DNA from: Gordonia sp. (in: high G+C Gram-positive bacteria)
GTDB taxonomy: Bacteria; Actinomycetota; Actinomycetes; Mycobacteriales; Mycobacteriaceae
Reading direction: 5' to 3'
NCBI RefSeq assembly: GCF_020438995.1
Contig: NZ_JAGQTN010000272.1
Location: forward strand, 1 to 63,152
Length of the DNA: 63,152 nt
The notes beneath the pieces are model-generated. The model did not search any database and was not told the origin of the DNA. It saw only the letters and a program-made list of their open reading frames with translations. Positions 52,344 to 61,832 of this stretch are shown piece after piece; the stretch's first letter is position 1; each line of letters begins with the position of its first letter. Both the position numbers and the translations under genes were made by a program.

Positions 52344-53153
52344 ATGACAGTGGCGCGAGTGATCACCCGACCCAACGCCGACGTCGTCGAGCAGTTCGAG
52401 TTGGACGGCGACGTCATAGTGACCGTCGACCGGCTTGCTGCGGTGATGCACGACGTCGGCATGGAAGGCGATCCACGTAAACTCGCGTACGACCTGCAGC
52501 GTGGCGGATGGCTCGGAACCCTACGCTCACGAAACGCCTGGGAGTTCCTTCCCGCAGCCCGGGCGGGTGCGTACTCGTCGGGTGACCGATTCCTGGAGTT
52601 CCGCGCCCAGCAGGCCCTACGCCCCGATTGGCCGGGCACTTTGGCGATGGAGTCCTCAGCCGCACTGCTCGGTCTCGCGCAACGGATCCCCGAGCGGGAA
52701 GTCGTCGCGCTCGGCGACGATGTGGTCTTCCCGAAGGCGATGAGTGGCCAGTGGCGTTGTGTTCGCATCGTCATGCCGCCCGAGTGCCTCACGCAGATCG
52801 ATGGGTTGCCATCCTGGGATCGGGAGTGCCTCATTGTCGGCATCGGAATCCGGCCATCCGGTTACAAGGACATCGCCGGTTTGGGGCAATGGTTGTCGGT
52901 GGCCCCCTACCAGGTTGACCTCCCCAAAATCGTCGAACTTCTGGCGCCGGCGAGTTCCGCGGCCAGGCAGCGCACCTCCTACCTGCTGAATGCATCCGGA
53001 AACCGTGCAGGTGCCCAACAGATCATCGACATCTATCCGCCGACGGACACCGCGTGGCTCGGGCCACGCCGGCAAGGCGGCCACTACGACCCCGTGACCA
53101 AGGTCAGCGACACCCTCCTTCACCCCTATCTGAGTGTCGGCGGAGGGGCATGA
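52344..53153 (+). CDS. abiEi: AbiEi-family antitoxin (type IV toxin-antitoxin)
   Basis: A 269-residue protein with an N-terminal helix-turn-helix (VTVDRLAAVM .. KLAYDLQRGGWL) and the AbiEi C-terminal domain. It precedes an AbiEii nucleotidyltransferase with a four-base overlap, the standard pair. AbiEi represses its operon and counteracts the toxin. AAAGGAGA precedes the ATG (a TTG three bases earlier is possible). The 95-bp upstream gap is visibly AT-rich compared with the rest of the window. Confidence 0.85.
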   Translation: MTVARVITRPNADVVEQFELDGDVIVTVDRLAAVMHDVGMEGDPRKLAYDLQRGGWLGTLRSRNAWEFLPAARAGAYSSGDRFLEFRAQQALRPDWPGTLAMESSAALLGLAQRIPEREVVALGDDVVFPKAMSGQWRCVRIVMPPECLTQIDGLPSWDRECLIVGIGIRPSGYKDIAGLGQWLSVAPYQVDLPKIVELLAPASSAARQRTSYLLNASGNRAGAQQIIDIYPPTDTAWLGPRRQGGHYDPVTKVSDTLLHPYLSVGGGA

Positions 53154-54028
53154 ACCGCATCACCGAAGGCCACCTGGTCCGCCACTACCAGGGCGCCAAA
53201 GGCGGACGCGATGCCGCACTGTTGGACATCGCCCAAGACCACGCGCTGTGCCTGCTCCACCAAGCCGGACTCTTCGATGACGGTCTCGTGTTCAAGGGCG
53301 GCACGGCACTGCGCAAGTTCCGGGCTGGCAACGCCGGACGGTTCTCCACCGACCTCGACTTCGCCGCACCCGGCGATGATCTCCCACTTGCCGCGCTGGA
53401 TGCCCTCGATGAAGTGAACCTGAACGACTTCACCTTCGCGATCGAGAATCTGGGCGACGACGGTCGACGCGGCGACCTGCGGATCGACACACCGTTCGGC
53501 AGTCCACGCCTCGGTGCGAAGATCGAACTCGCACGACATCCGCTCAGCCTGACCCCGGAAATCCTGGAACCTGTCCACCTCCCCATTCATGACAGATACG
53601 ACTTCACCGTGCCGGCTACGCCCGTGATCCGTGTCGAAGAGTCCGTCGCCGAGAAGCTCGCCCGCTACCGCAGGGTCTCCCTCGCTCGTGATCTGTACGA
53701 CCTCCAGTGGTACGCCACCGCCGGTGCCATGAACCAGCCGCTCGTCCGACGACTCTGGGTGCTCAAGGTCTACCGTGACATCGTCGTCGACGGCCGCGGC
53801 ACCAAACCGATCGATCCCGACGACGTCCTCGCCGACCGCACATCGGCCGACTTCCACCCCGAGGACATCGGATACCTCACCAAACCCGTCCGCATCGACG
53901 AGTGGATCGCCACCGTCCGGACCCGTTACGCCTACCTGGCCGACCTTGATGCCGTCGAACGCCGCTGGGTGCAGTGCAACGAACGCGACCGCTATGAAAT
54001 CGACACCGCCCTCGCCCAGATCGGGTAG
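53150..54028 (+). CDS. abiEii: AbiEii-family nucleotidyltransferase toxin
   Basis: A 292-residue nucleotidyltransferase: VFKGGTALRKF (GGT motif near 48) and STDLDF (the metal-binding D-x-D, near 65). These are the DNA polymerase-beta-type motifs of AbiEii/AbiGii toxins, which in studied members modify tRNA and stop growth, giving abortive infection. It is paired with AbiEi. Confidence 0.87.
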   Translation: MNRITEGHLVRHYQGAKGGRDAALLDIAQDHALCLLHQAGLFDDGLVFKGGTALRKFRAGNAGRFSTDLDFAAPGDDLPLAALDALDEVNLNDFTFAIENLGDDGRRGDLRIDTPFGSPRLGAKIELARHPLSLTPEILEPVHLPIHDRYDFTVPATPVIRVEESVAEKLARYRRVSLARDLYDLQWYATAGAMNQPLVRRLWVLKVYRDIVVDGRGTKPIDPDDVLADRTSADFHPEDIGYLTKPVRIDEWIATVRTRYAYLADLDAVERRWVQCNERDRYEIDTALAQIG

Positions 54029-54114
54029 AGACAGCACCAACGCCGTGCTGAACGGTAGCCACCAGAACTCACCGACTCCCGCATCATCTGGCCCCGACCA
54101 CACTTCGCGAGACC

Positions 54115-54126
54115 TACAGTGATCGG
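54115..54126 (+). promoter_or_regulatory. Leaderless -10 element of the double GNAT gene
   Basis: TACAGT (54115-54120), followed by six bases and the GTG start, with no ribosome site. Confidence 0.5.
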
Positions 54127-55146
54127 GTGAGTATCCTCCGCGGCGAGCTTCTCCCGGTTCAGGGTGACATGGTTCAATTGCTTGTCGCCGAACCCATCGA
54201 CGTCGAAGCCTCACGGCCGGGCGATGACGCGGCCATCGGGATAGACGGTAGACCCGCCGGCCACGAATGCGGGCATCCTTTGATGCTGGCGATCGCGCTG
54301 CCACCAACCGATGCTCGTGTCGGCAGCGTCACGCTGTGCGAGACGATGAACGATGCTGCGCAGGTACATCTTTGGATCGATACCGAGCATCGCGGTCGTG
54401 GATTCGCTCAGGCAGCACTCGCGCTCACCGTCGAACTCGCACGACGTAGCGAAGTGCGCCGCCTGACGGCTCAGGCCGACGCTGAAAACGAGACGGCTCG
54501 GTCCATCCTCCACGACACCGGTTTCGTGCTCTCGGAGCCCGACGACGGCGGCGCGGCGACGCAGTATGTGCGTGAGGTCGCACCGATCACCCTGTTGCCC
54601 AAGGACACCCAACGTCTTCGCCTGCGTCTCTTCGAGCACGAAGACACCGCCGATTGCCTGCGGCTTACCAATCATCCCGACGTCATCCGGTACTCGTTCG
54701 GTGAACCCTGGTCGGAGACCGACGCCGCCCGCAACGTGAGCGAGCAGATGGTGAAGACCGGGATCGGTGACGGATGCACCGGCCTGACGGTCGTCATCGA
54801 ACACGCCGGCACCAACATCGGCCAGATACAGCTCTGGTCAGGGAGCAGACAGCCACGTGTCGCCGAGATCAGCTGGACCATCGATCCCGCATACGGACGG
54901 CGCGGCTTTGCGACCGAAGCCGTCAACGCGGTCCTCGACCTCGCGTTCGGCCACTACGGAATCCACCGGGTGACAGCCCAGATGGACGCCCGCAACGAGG
55001 CCTCCGAGCACCTCGCCCGGCGAGTCGGGATGACACGTGAGGCTTTGCTGCGCGACGAGTGGTGGTTCAACGACGAATGGACATCCACCCTCGTCTACGC
55101 GATCCTCTCCACCGACACCAGACTCAGGGCCGCGGCCCGGCGATGA
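54127..55146 (+). CDS. Tandem GNAT acetyltransferase
   Basis: A 339-residue protein with two N-acetyltransferase domains. The first (about 45-150) has VHLWIDTEHRGRGFAQAAL as its acetyl-CoA loop. The second (about 160-325, RimJ-like) has SWTIDPAYGRRGFATEAV. Both keep the R/Q-x-x-G-x-G/A signature. The acceptor is unknown. GTG at 54127 follows a leaderless promoter element; the first ~40 residues do not belong to either domain, so a later start (Met15) is possible. Confidence 0.83.
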   Translation: MSILRGELLPVQGDMVQLLVAEPIDVEASRPGDDAAIGIDGRPAGHECGHPLMLAIALPPTDARVGSVTLCETMNDAAQVHLWIDTEHRGRGFAQAALALTVELARRSEVRRLTAQADAENETARSILHDTGFVLSEPDDGGAATQYVREVAPITLLPKDTQRLRLRLFEHEDTADCLRLTNHPDVIRYSFGEPWSETDAARNVSEQMVKTGIGDGCTGLTVVIEHAGTNIGQIQLWSGSRQPRVAEISWTIDPAYGRRGFATEAVNAVLDLAFGHYGIHRVTAQMDARNEASEHLARRVGMTREALLRDEWWFNDEWTSTLVYAILSTDTRLRAAARR

Positions 55147-55316
55147 TCACCCCTCTACCTGCTCACGGGTTTCGTTCGTACTCAATGGATTCCGTGAGTG
55201 GCAAGAAACTCGGTGATAGGACAGGCTTGCGCGCATGCTGAGTTGACCAGGAGCGCGATATGGATCGCCGATCATGGTCGCGGTATTCGCACCTGGCGTA
55301 CTCTACGGTGGTCAGT

Positions 55317-56639
55317 ATGTCCACACCGCCGCGCTGGTTCGTCAGACGACTCGAGTTGACGAACTTCAGGTGCTTCGATGAACTGTCGATTGATTTCGAC
55401 TCCGAATTGACCGTTCTCATCGGCGAGAACGGCGCGGGCAAGACCGCAGTCCTCGACGGGCTCGCTGTCATGCTGTCAACAGCCCTCTCCGCGCTTGGCG
55501 ACAGTCGGCGCGGATTCGACATATCAGATATCCGCTTGCGCCCTCAGGGCACGAGTGGGCAGTCGGTTCCGTCAATGGAAGCGATCATGCCGATCGGTGG
55601 GCAAATCCATGCGGTTCTCGCCGGCGAGGACTACCACTGGTGGCGGCAGAAAACGAGCCTCAAAGGACGCACCGGGTGGGGTGACAAGCACCTCATCGAC
55701 GCCCATGTAGGCAATATATGGGACGCCGCGAACGCGGAGCCACCAACGACTGTGCTACCCGTTGTCGCATCGTATGGAGTCGACCGCCTCGTTGGCGTCC
55801 GTCGTGCCCAAGGCACTCTCGGACGATCTCGGCGGGATGCATATTCGGCTGCCCTCGACAGTAAATCGGATCTCACGCGCCTATCGTCGTACATACAGGG
55901 TTTGACCCTGGACGACTTCGCCGCGACCGAGCGAGGTGCCACCGATACACCCGAGGCTCGGCAGCTGGCGGCGATTCGTGCAGCCTGTGATCGGGTATTT
56001 GGCCACCTAGGATGGCGGGGTCCATACTGGCGCCAGAACGTCGAAGAGCTCACGATGATTCACGATGATCACGGTGAGCTTCCGCTGAGATTCCTCTCCA
56101 GCGGGTTGAAGATTGCGACAGGACTGACCATCGATGTCGCAAGTCGTATGGCACGCGCCAACCCCGCCCTCGGTGGCGACGACCTGCTCAAGAGCGTTCC
56201 GGGGATCGTGTTGATCGACGAGATCGATCTACATCTGCACCCGACATGGCAACAGCAAATTGTGCCCTCAATGCGCAGGGCCTTTCCGCATGTTCAGTTC
56301 ATCACGACAACGCACAGCCCCCAGGTTCTGTCGACCGTCCCGGCCAAGCACATTCGAGTACTCGGCGCTGAGGGAGTGACCGGCGTGAACTATTCGGAAG
56401 GCCTGCAAAGCGACGTTGTCCTCCAGAAGGTCATGGGAACACCACCGATGCCCGACAACATCGAGATCTCCCAAACTCTGTACCGCTACGCCGACCTCGT
56501 CGCCCAGGGCGGCGGACTCTCCGACGATGCCCGGCGTATGCGGCAGATCCTCGATGAGAGGCTTGGTGGCGCGTCAATGGTGTCGCTACTCGCCGATGCC
56601 GACGCGACGATGGCCTTCTATGATCTGGACGACGAATGA
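55317..56639 (+). CDS. ptuA: Septu-like RecF-type ATPase (PtuA-like)
   Basis: A 440-residue ABC/RecF-type ATPase: LTNFRCFDELSIDFD opening, Walker A GENGAGKT at 36-43, signature-like FLSSGLKIATGL, Walker B VLIDEIDLHLHP near 298 and a switch His in TTTHSPQVLS. It is paired by four-base overlap with an HNH gene, as in Septu defence, where the ATPase holds the nuclease inactive until infection. The ATG at 55317 follows TACGGT by seven bases (leaderless). An ATG at 55260 with CAGGAG upstream would add 19 residues. Confidence 0.83.
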   Translation: MSTPPRWFVRRLELTNFRCFDELSIDFDSELTVLIGENGAGKTAVLDGLAVMLSTALSALGDSRRGFDISDIRLRPQGTSGQSVPSMEAIMPIGGQIHAVLAGEDYHWWRQKTSLKGRTGWGDKHLIDAHVGNIWDAANAEPPTTVLPVVASYGVDRLVGVRRAQGTLGRSRRDAYSAALDSKSDLTRLSSYIQGLTLDDFAATERGATDTPEARQLAAIRAACDRVFGHLGWRGPYWRQNVEELTMIHDDHGELPLRFLSSGLKIATGLTIDVASRMARANPALGGDDLLKSVPGIVLIDEIDLHLHPTWQQQIVPSMRRAFPHVQFITTTHSPQVLSTVPAKHIRVLGAEGVTGVNYSEGLQSDVVLQKVMGTPPMPDNIEISQTLYRYADLVAQGGGLSDDARRMRQILDERLGGASMVSLLADADATMAFYDLDDE

Positions 56640-57388
56640 GGCGGATCGCGACCGGCGGCGAACCCACCGCACTCACTGACGCGAACCGGAACAGTATCCG
56701 GCACGACAGTTGGGGTGCGGCGATCACCGGCCCCATTCGCGACGCCCTCCACACAGACCAGTCCGGGATCTGCGTGTACTGCGAGCGCACGATCCCTTTG
56801 GCGAAGCACCAGTACGTTCCGGTCGCGAAGATCGAGCATTTCCATCCACGCGCCGATGCCGCATGGGCAGGTAAGAGCACACGTCAATGGACACGATCCG
56901 CATGCTGCACCGAGTCAGCAGCCGGAAGTCATTCTGCATCCAAGACCGCATGGACCAACTTGCTCCTCGCCTGTCCCGGTACTGTTCCACATCGTCCCGA
57001 CGGGAAGACCGAAACAACCTGTGACACAAGCAAGGCCGAATCCGATATCTGTGCGGTGTTCCACAATCCGAAACTCACTCACCTCGTCCAGCTGGTCGAC
57101 GTGGAGCGCGACGGTCGTATCCGTCCCGTCCCGGGAATGCCGGCCGGATCGGAGAAGGTCATCAACGATATTCTGCGGCTGAACGCATCCTTCCTGTGCG
57201 ACGAGCGCCGCAAAACGATGGCAAGGTTGTATCGGGAATACAAGAAGGCCAAGGATCGGCATCACGGACTAACACCGAAACAGAAGCGGAACTACGCATC
57301 CCAAATCCGCCGACAAGCAGACCAGCTCGGCACCGAGTATCCGTCATCGATGCTGGCCGTCGCCAAGGAGATCGAGTCGCGGGCATAG
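56636..57388 (+). CDS. ptuB: Septu-like HNH endonuclease (PtuB-like)
   Basis: A 250-residue HNH nuclease: CVYCE (about 46-50) as first zinc/Cys pair, KIEHFHPRAD as the catalytic His segment (near 64-73), WTNLLLACPG closing the HNH fold, and a helical C-terminus. This is the family found with PtuA and with retron ATPases. It presumably cuts nucleic acid upon phage infection. It lies directly before the degenerate AAA+ copy. Confidence 0.83.
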   Translation: MRRIATGGEPTALTDANRNSIRHDSWGAAITGPIRDALHTDQSGICVYCERTIPLAKHQYVPVAKIEHFHPRADAAWAGKSTRQWTRSACCTESAAGSHSASKTAWTNLLLACPGTVPHRPDGKTETTCDTSKAESDICAVFHNPKLTHLVQLVDVERDGRIRPVPGMPAGSEKVINDILRLNASFLCDERRKTMARLYREYKKAKDRHHGLTPKQKRNYASQIRRQADQLGTEYPSSMLAVAKEIESRA

Positions 57389-57419
57389 CGATTGCCTACG
57401 TGTACAAACTGCACGTTAC

Positions 57420-57562
57420 GCAATCCGCACCTCCCGCTTCGACCGCACCATCGAAATGGGCTTGTAGCCCGACCAGGTCGCCGAACTCATCCTCACGCGC
57501 TCACTGTCGGCCCCCGAGCACATCGCCGGCAGCTACCTACCGCGCTGAACTCCCCACCGGGG
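57420..57562 (+). pseudogene. Degenerate, deleted copy of the AAA+ gene 3' end
   Basis: Bases 57420-57521 align without gaps to 51961-52062 of the AAA+ gene at high identity, with an in-frame TAG soon after the shared IEMG codons. After an internal deletion of about 135 bases, 57521-57562 aligns to the gene's last codons (SAGSY...ELPTG). No open frame of useful length remains. Together with the intact copy it brackets the AbiE/GNAT/Septu segment as a pair of direct repeats about 5.3 kb apart. The rest of the 57389-57592 gap shows nothing else. Confidence 0.85.
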
Positions 57563-57592
57563 CGACACGACATCGGGGCTACTGTGTTCGGA

Positions 57593-58444
57593 TCACTCTC
57601 CATACGGTGACGAGGCGGGAGTGTCTTCGACACCGATGTAGACTCCACCGAACTTTGCTTCCCCAATGGCACATTCGATACCGTCGATCCAGACCCTCCC
57701 CTCACGAGTCGTTTGCTCACAAGTGCTCCGGTCATCCAGATGCACAGCCTTGAAGCCGGTTCCGAGCCAGCTCTCGTTGTACCCGGCCACGGGTCGGCCA
57801 TTCTCACAAATCGACTTGTCGTAGCAGTCTTCGCACACCGAAAGGTATTGCCAGACACGACCGATCGCTAGGCGTCCACAGACCGGGCATGGATGACACG
57901 GGTAGGGTGGCCGATCATTCTCGCCGAGATTCAAGAGCGAATCGTCTGCGGCGAGCGCTCGTAGCGCCGAATCCGCGGTCGGCTCCGCCGCACGCCTCCG
58001 CAGGAGGACGTAGACGTAGTTGCCCAGCGCAATGTCAGTGACACCGTACCGGTCTTGCGCGGGAAGTTCGTCGATGCCAGCAGCATCGGCTTCGAGGGCG
58101 GCGATCGCGGCACGGTGATAGTCGCTGACATCCGCCAATGCCAACGGCCGATTCTTGTACTGCTGTCTGCGCCAGAAACCTTCGATCGCGGCTACCCGGT
58201 CATCCCGGTTGCCGGGATCAACCGAATAGTCAAGAGAACCGCCGTAGGCGAAAATGGACAAACGCCTATCACTCACGAAAGCCAAACCACCGGAGTGACT
58301 ATCCGCATTGAACCCGGCATGCACGATCTCCTCGACCGTCGCCGGGTCGTCCGCTTTGCACACGAGACGTTCAGTTATGCCTTCTCGGGTAACCTCAGGA
58401 TTCTGATTGTTCATAGTGGGAACTACAGCACGCCGGTACGACAT
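57593..58444 (-). CDS. Hypothetical protein with zinc ribbon
   Basis: A 283-residue protein of no recognised family. Residues ~190-215 form a zinc-ribbon-like pair, CPVCG ... CEDCYDK. The N-terminal half is mixed alpha/beta (GGLAFVSDRRLSIFAYGG) and the C-terminal part beta-rich (GRVWIDGIECAIGEAKFGG). It lies on the opposite strand between the degenerate AAA+ copy and a secreted protein gene, with no operon partner. An internal Met ten codons in (MNNQNPEV) is an alternative start; neither has a convincing ribosome site. Confidence 0.6.
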   Translation of the reverse strand: MSYRRAVVPTMNNQNPEVTREGITERLVCKADDPATVEEIVHAGFNADSHSGGLAFVSDRRLSIFAYGGSLDYSVDPGNRDDRVAAIEGFWRRQQYKNRPLALADVSDYHRAAIAALEADAAGIDELPAQDRYGVTDIALGNYVYVLLRRRAAEPTADSALRALAADDSLLNLGENDRPPYPCHPCPVCGRLAIGRVWQYLSVCEDCYDKSICENGRPVAGYNESWLGTGFKAVHLDDRSTCEQTTREGRVWIDGIECAIGEAKFGGVYIGVEDTPASSPYGE

Positions 58445-58481
58445 TGCCGTCCATCTGCTCTATCCCTGCGGCAACGAAGAC

Positions 58482-59942
58482 TCACCCGCTGATCTTGATC
58501 ATCCGCCCAAGGCTTGCCTGCCACATCGAGTTGCCCGGCCCGATGGTGCCGGTCAGCTCCAGCGGCTCATCGAAGGGGGCGTCGCCCACCTTCAGCGTCG
58601 CCACCCGCCGTCCGGTCTCGAAGTCGGTGGCGAGGTAGTAGACCGGACCGAGCTGCTGGATACCGGGCCGCACCGGCCCATACCCGAAAGCGTGGATCAG
58701 TCCGTCGGCCCGGGACAGCCGTGGGAGCGTGGCGATCCGGTCGTCGTTCTCCCAGACCCGACGGCAGCCCTCCGCGGTCACATCGATGCGCGTCGACCCG
58801 CCGGTGAACGCCGCATTCGCTGGCGAGCTCGGGCCGTCGACGGCCATCGGCGGGTACTGGTAGCCGTAGGTACTGGGTACGACCAGCGAGTTCCCCCACG
58901 CGAGGATTGAGTTCTCCGTACCCTGCCCGGAGGTTCCGAATGCCTTCATCGAGCACACGGTGATGCCGGTGTCGCTCTCATAGACGAGGAGGTTCGGCCG
59001 GATGGCATTGTCGGCGATGGCCACCCAGCCGTCGCCGCCGGGACCGAAATAGGTGGGCGTCGTTCCCGAACCCCAGGTGAGCTGACCGGGTTTGCGGGCG
59101 GGCCCACGGTCATAGGCACGCCGCCACACCGGGTACGGGACGCCGTTCTTGCCGGCCCGCATCTCATAGAGCGCATGGGTCGACAGCACCGAAGCGCCCG
59201 ACGGCCGCACCGACAGCCCGTTGCCGAGCTTCTCGCCCCGCGGCAGCCGCATCGACGCCACCCGCCGCTTCGCATCGACCGTTCCGATCACGCCGTTGGT
59301 GGTGGCGAACCAGACCCGACCCTGCCAGTCCGGTGCGAGACCGGTCACCGCGTCGCCGGCCGGAATATGCCTGCCGAGATCGACCCGATCATCGATGAAC
59401 AGCTGCCATCCCCGAGGTGTTCGTCGATGGGCCACGCGCAGAATCGAATTGGATCCATCGGCGACGACGACCCGGTCCCGGTCGTCGAGGTAGCCGTACA
59501 CACCGCCCAGCAGGCCACCCTTCGTCAGCTGCTTGCTTGCCAGCGGAGCAGCCGTCACCGGATCGAACAGCACGACGGTCGCGACCGCGAACTGAGGTGG
59601 CCGGAGACCGATGAACTTGGTGCACAACGAGACAACCAGGCCGTCGGACCCGACGAAGGTCGCCGCACAAGCCCCGCCAGGAATCGACGACGCCGCGACC
59701 CGCGCGGTCCGCCCGGGCCCACGCAGCGGAGTCGAGTCGGTCGACGCCAGGTCGCCGTGTATCAGCGAGGTCCCGACCGGCCCGACGCCGATCGGCGGTC
59801 CGGGGGCGGCACTCCGGCCGCCGGGAGCCGCTGCGCTCAGACCGGCGGAAAACACACTGAGCACAATGATGAGAAGCGCCACGACTACCGTCGGCAGGCG
59901 CTGGGTGCGAACCGCTGGACACATCCGACCAGACAAACACAT
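58482..59942 (-). CDS. Secreted beta-propeller-like protein of unknown function
   Basis: A 486-residue exported protein: signal peptide with hydrophobic core VVVALLIIVLSVFSAGLSAA (about 19-38) and cleavage after AAA. The mature part contains repeated short beta strands with Trp/Asp-Gly turns (GRVWFATTNGVIGTVD, GDGWVAIADN), consistent with a beta-propeller. Several Cys (CAATFVG, SLCTKF, VCSMKAF, GCRRVW) may form disulphides. A start at Met7 is equally likely. It separates the Septu region from the type I restriction operon. Confidence 0.68.
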   Translation of the reverse strand: MCLSGRMCPAVRTQRLPTVVVALLIIVLSVFSAGLSAAAPGGRSAAPGPPIGVGPVGTSLIHGDLASTDSTPLRGPGRTARVAASSIPGGACAATFVGSDGLVVSLCTKFIGLRPPQFAVATVVLFDPVTAAPLASKQLTKGGLLGGVYGYLDDRDRVVVADGSNSILRVAHRRTPRGWQLFIDDRVDLGRHIPAGDAVTGLAPDWQGRVWFATTNGVIGTVDAKRRVASMRLPRGEKLGNGLSVRPSGASVLSTHALYEMRAGKNGVPYPVWRRAYDRGPARKPGQLTWGSGTTPTYFGPGGDGWVAIADNAIRPNLLVYESDTGITVCSMKAFGTSGQGTENSILAWGNSLVVPSTYGYQYPPMAVDGPSSPANAAFTGGSTRIDVTAEGCRRVWENDDRIATLPRLSRADGLIHAFGYGPVRPGIQQLGPVYYLATDFETGRRVATLKVGDAPFDEPLELTGTIGPGNSMWQASLGRMIKISG

Positions 59943-60092
59943 CGGGTATCGCCGTCACCAAGAATCGCGCTGCCAGTACCACGGCCCTCTGTGCCAGGGC
60001 GAGTTGAAGCCACTAGAGCCACAGAGACCACACCCGATACCCTCAGATCCGGTGGCCTATACGGCGGCGGTAACAACGACGGCGGGAGATCT

Positions 60093-61832
60093 GTGAGCAA
60101 GCTGGGCAACTTCGTGTGGGGTATCGCCGACCAGCTCCGCGGGGTGTACAAGCCGCACCAGTACGGCGGGGTGATCTTGCCGTTCACGATCTTGCGGCGC
60201 CTGGACTGCATCCTTGAACCCGCCCGCGACGAGGTCCGCCAACTGGCCCAGAAGTATTCCGGTGGGGCGTTGGACGTGCAGGTCAGACGCAAGACCGGGC
60301 TGGCGTTCTACAACACCAGCCCGTTCGACTTCTCCCTCCTGCTCGACGATCCGGAGGGGTTGCGGGCCAACCTGATCGACTACATCACCGGGTTCTCGGC
60401 GAACATCGACGTGTTCGAGCGGTTCAAGTTCGAGAACGAGCTGGCCACCCTGGATGAGAAGAAGCGACTGTACCTGGTGGCCTCGCAGTTCGCCGAGGTC
60501 GACCTGCATCCGGATGCGGTACCGAACGCCGAGATGGGTGATCTGTTCGAGTATCTGATCTACAAGTTCGCCGAGGCCTCCAACGAGGAGGCCGGCGAGC
60601 ACTACACCCCACGCGATGCGATCCGGTTGATGGTGGATCTGCTGTTTGCCGAGGACAACGACGCCCTGCTAGAACCGGGCACCATCCGCACCATCTACGA
60701 CCCGACCGCCGGTACCGGCGGCATGTTGTCGGTCGCCGAAGAACGCCTGCTCGAACGTAACCCCGATGCCCGGTTGCGGTTGTACGGGCAGGAACTCAAC
60801 GACCAGTCGTACGCCATCTGCAAATCCGACATGATCGCCAAGGGTCAGGATGTCGGCAACATCCGTCTCGGCGACACCCTCGCCGACGATCTGTTCTTCG
60901 ACCGCACCTTCGACTTCTGTATGTCGAACCCGCCGTACGGTGTTGATTGGAAGGTGTCACAGGAATCGGTGAAAACCGAAGCACTTCGCCAGAACTCACG
61001 CTTCTCGCACGGCCTGCCAGCGATCGGCGACGGTCAGATGTTGTTTCTGAGCCACCTGGCGTCCAAGATGCGGCCCACACATGAGGGTGGTGGCCGCGCC
61101 GGGATCGTCCTCAACGGTTCACCGCTGTTCAATGGTGCCGCCGAATCCGGTCCGTCGCAGATCCGGCGGTGGCTGCTCGAATCGGATCTGGTGGAGGCGA
61201 TCGTCGCGTTGCCGACCAATATGTTCTTCAACACCGGTATCGCCACCTACATCTGGCTGCTCGACAACACCAAACGCCCTGAGCGGCAGGGCAAGATCCA
61301 GTTGATCGACGCCACGTCGTTCTGGACGAGGATGCGCAAGAGCCTGGGCTCAAAGAACCGCGAACTCGACGAGACCGCCCGCGACCGTATCCTCGCCCTC
61401 TACGACGCCTTCGACGACGCCGACCCCGAGTTCTCGAAGGTGTTCACCGCCAATGATTTCGGCTACTGGACCATCACCGTCGAACGCCCACTGCTCACCG
61501 ACACCGGCAAAGTGTCGACAGACCGCAAGGGCAACCCCAAACCCGACGCCAAGAAGCGCGACACCGAGAACATCCCCTTCACCTACGCCGGCAACACCGA
61601 CGGCGACCTCGGCCGGGACGCCACCATCAAGAAGTACTTCGACTCCGAGGTCCTGCCCCACGTTCCCGACGCCTGGGTCGACGACAAGAAGACCAAAATC
61701 GGCTACGAAATCCCCTTCACCCGTCACTTCTACAAATACACCCCACCCAGACCCCTCACCGAAATCGACGCCGACCTGGACAAGCAGGTAGCCAAGATCA
61801 TGGGCCTGCTGCGGGAGGTCGAGGGAAGCTGA
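60093..61832 (+). CDS. hsdM: Type I restriction-modification methyltransferase subunit
   Basis: A 579-residue N6-adenine methyltransferase: SAM-binding motif I DPTAGTGGML near 208 and catalytic motif IV SNPPYG near 275, with an N-terminal helical HsdM domain (FVWGIADQLRGVYKP). It combines with HsdS to methylate the recognition sequence and with HsdR (beyond the window) for restriction. GTG at 60093 follows GGGAGATCT. Its stop shares a base with the hsdS start (TGATG). Confidence 0.93.
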   Translation: MSKLGNFVWGIADQLRGVYKPHQYGGVILPFTILRRLDCILEPARDEVRQLAQKYSGGALDVQVRRKTGLAFYNTSPFDFSLLLDDPEGLRANLIDYITGFSANIDVFERFKFENELATLDEKKRLYLVASQFAEVDLHPDAVPNAEMGDLFEYLIYKFAEASNEEAGEHYTPRDAIRLMVDLLFAEDNDALLEPGTIRTIYDPTAGTGGMLSVAEERLLERNPDARLRLYGQELNDQSYAICKSDMIAKGQDVGNIRLGDTLADDLFFDRTFDFCMSNPPYGVDWKVSQESVKTEALRQNSRFSHGLPAIGDGQMLFLSHLASKMRPTHEGGGRAGIVLNGSPLFNGAAESGPSQIRRWLLESDLVEAIVALPTNMFFNTGIATYIWLLDNTKRPERQGKIQLIDATSFWTRMRKSLGSKNRELDETARDRILALYDAFDDADPEFSKVFTANDFGYWTITVERPLLTDTGKVSTDRKGNPKPDAKKRDTENIPFTYAGNTDGDLGRDATIKKYFDSEVLPHVPDAWVDDKKTKIGYEIPFTRHFYKYTPPRPLTEIDADLDKQVAKIMGLLREVEGS

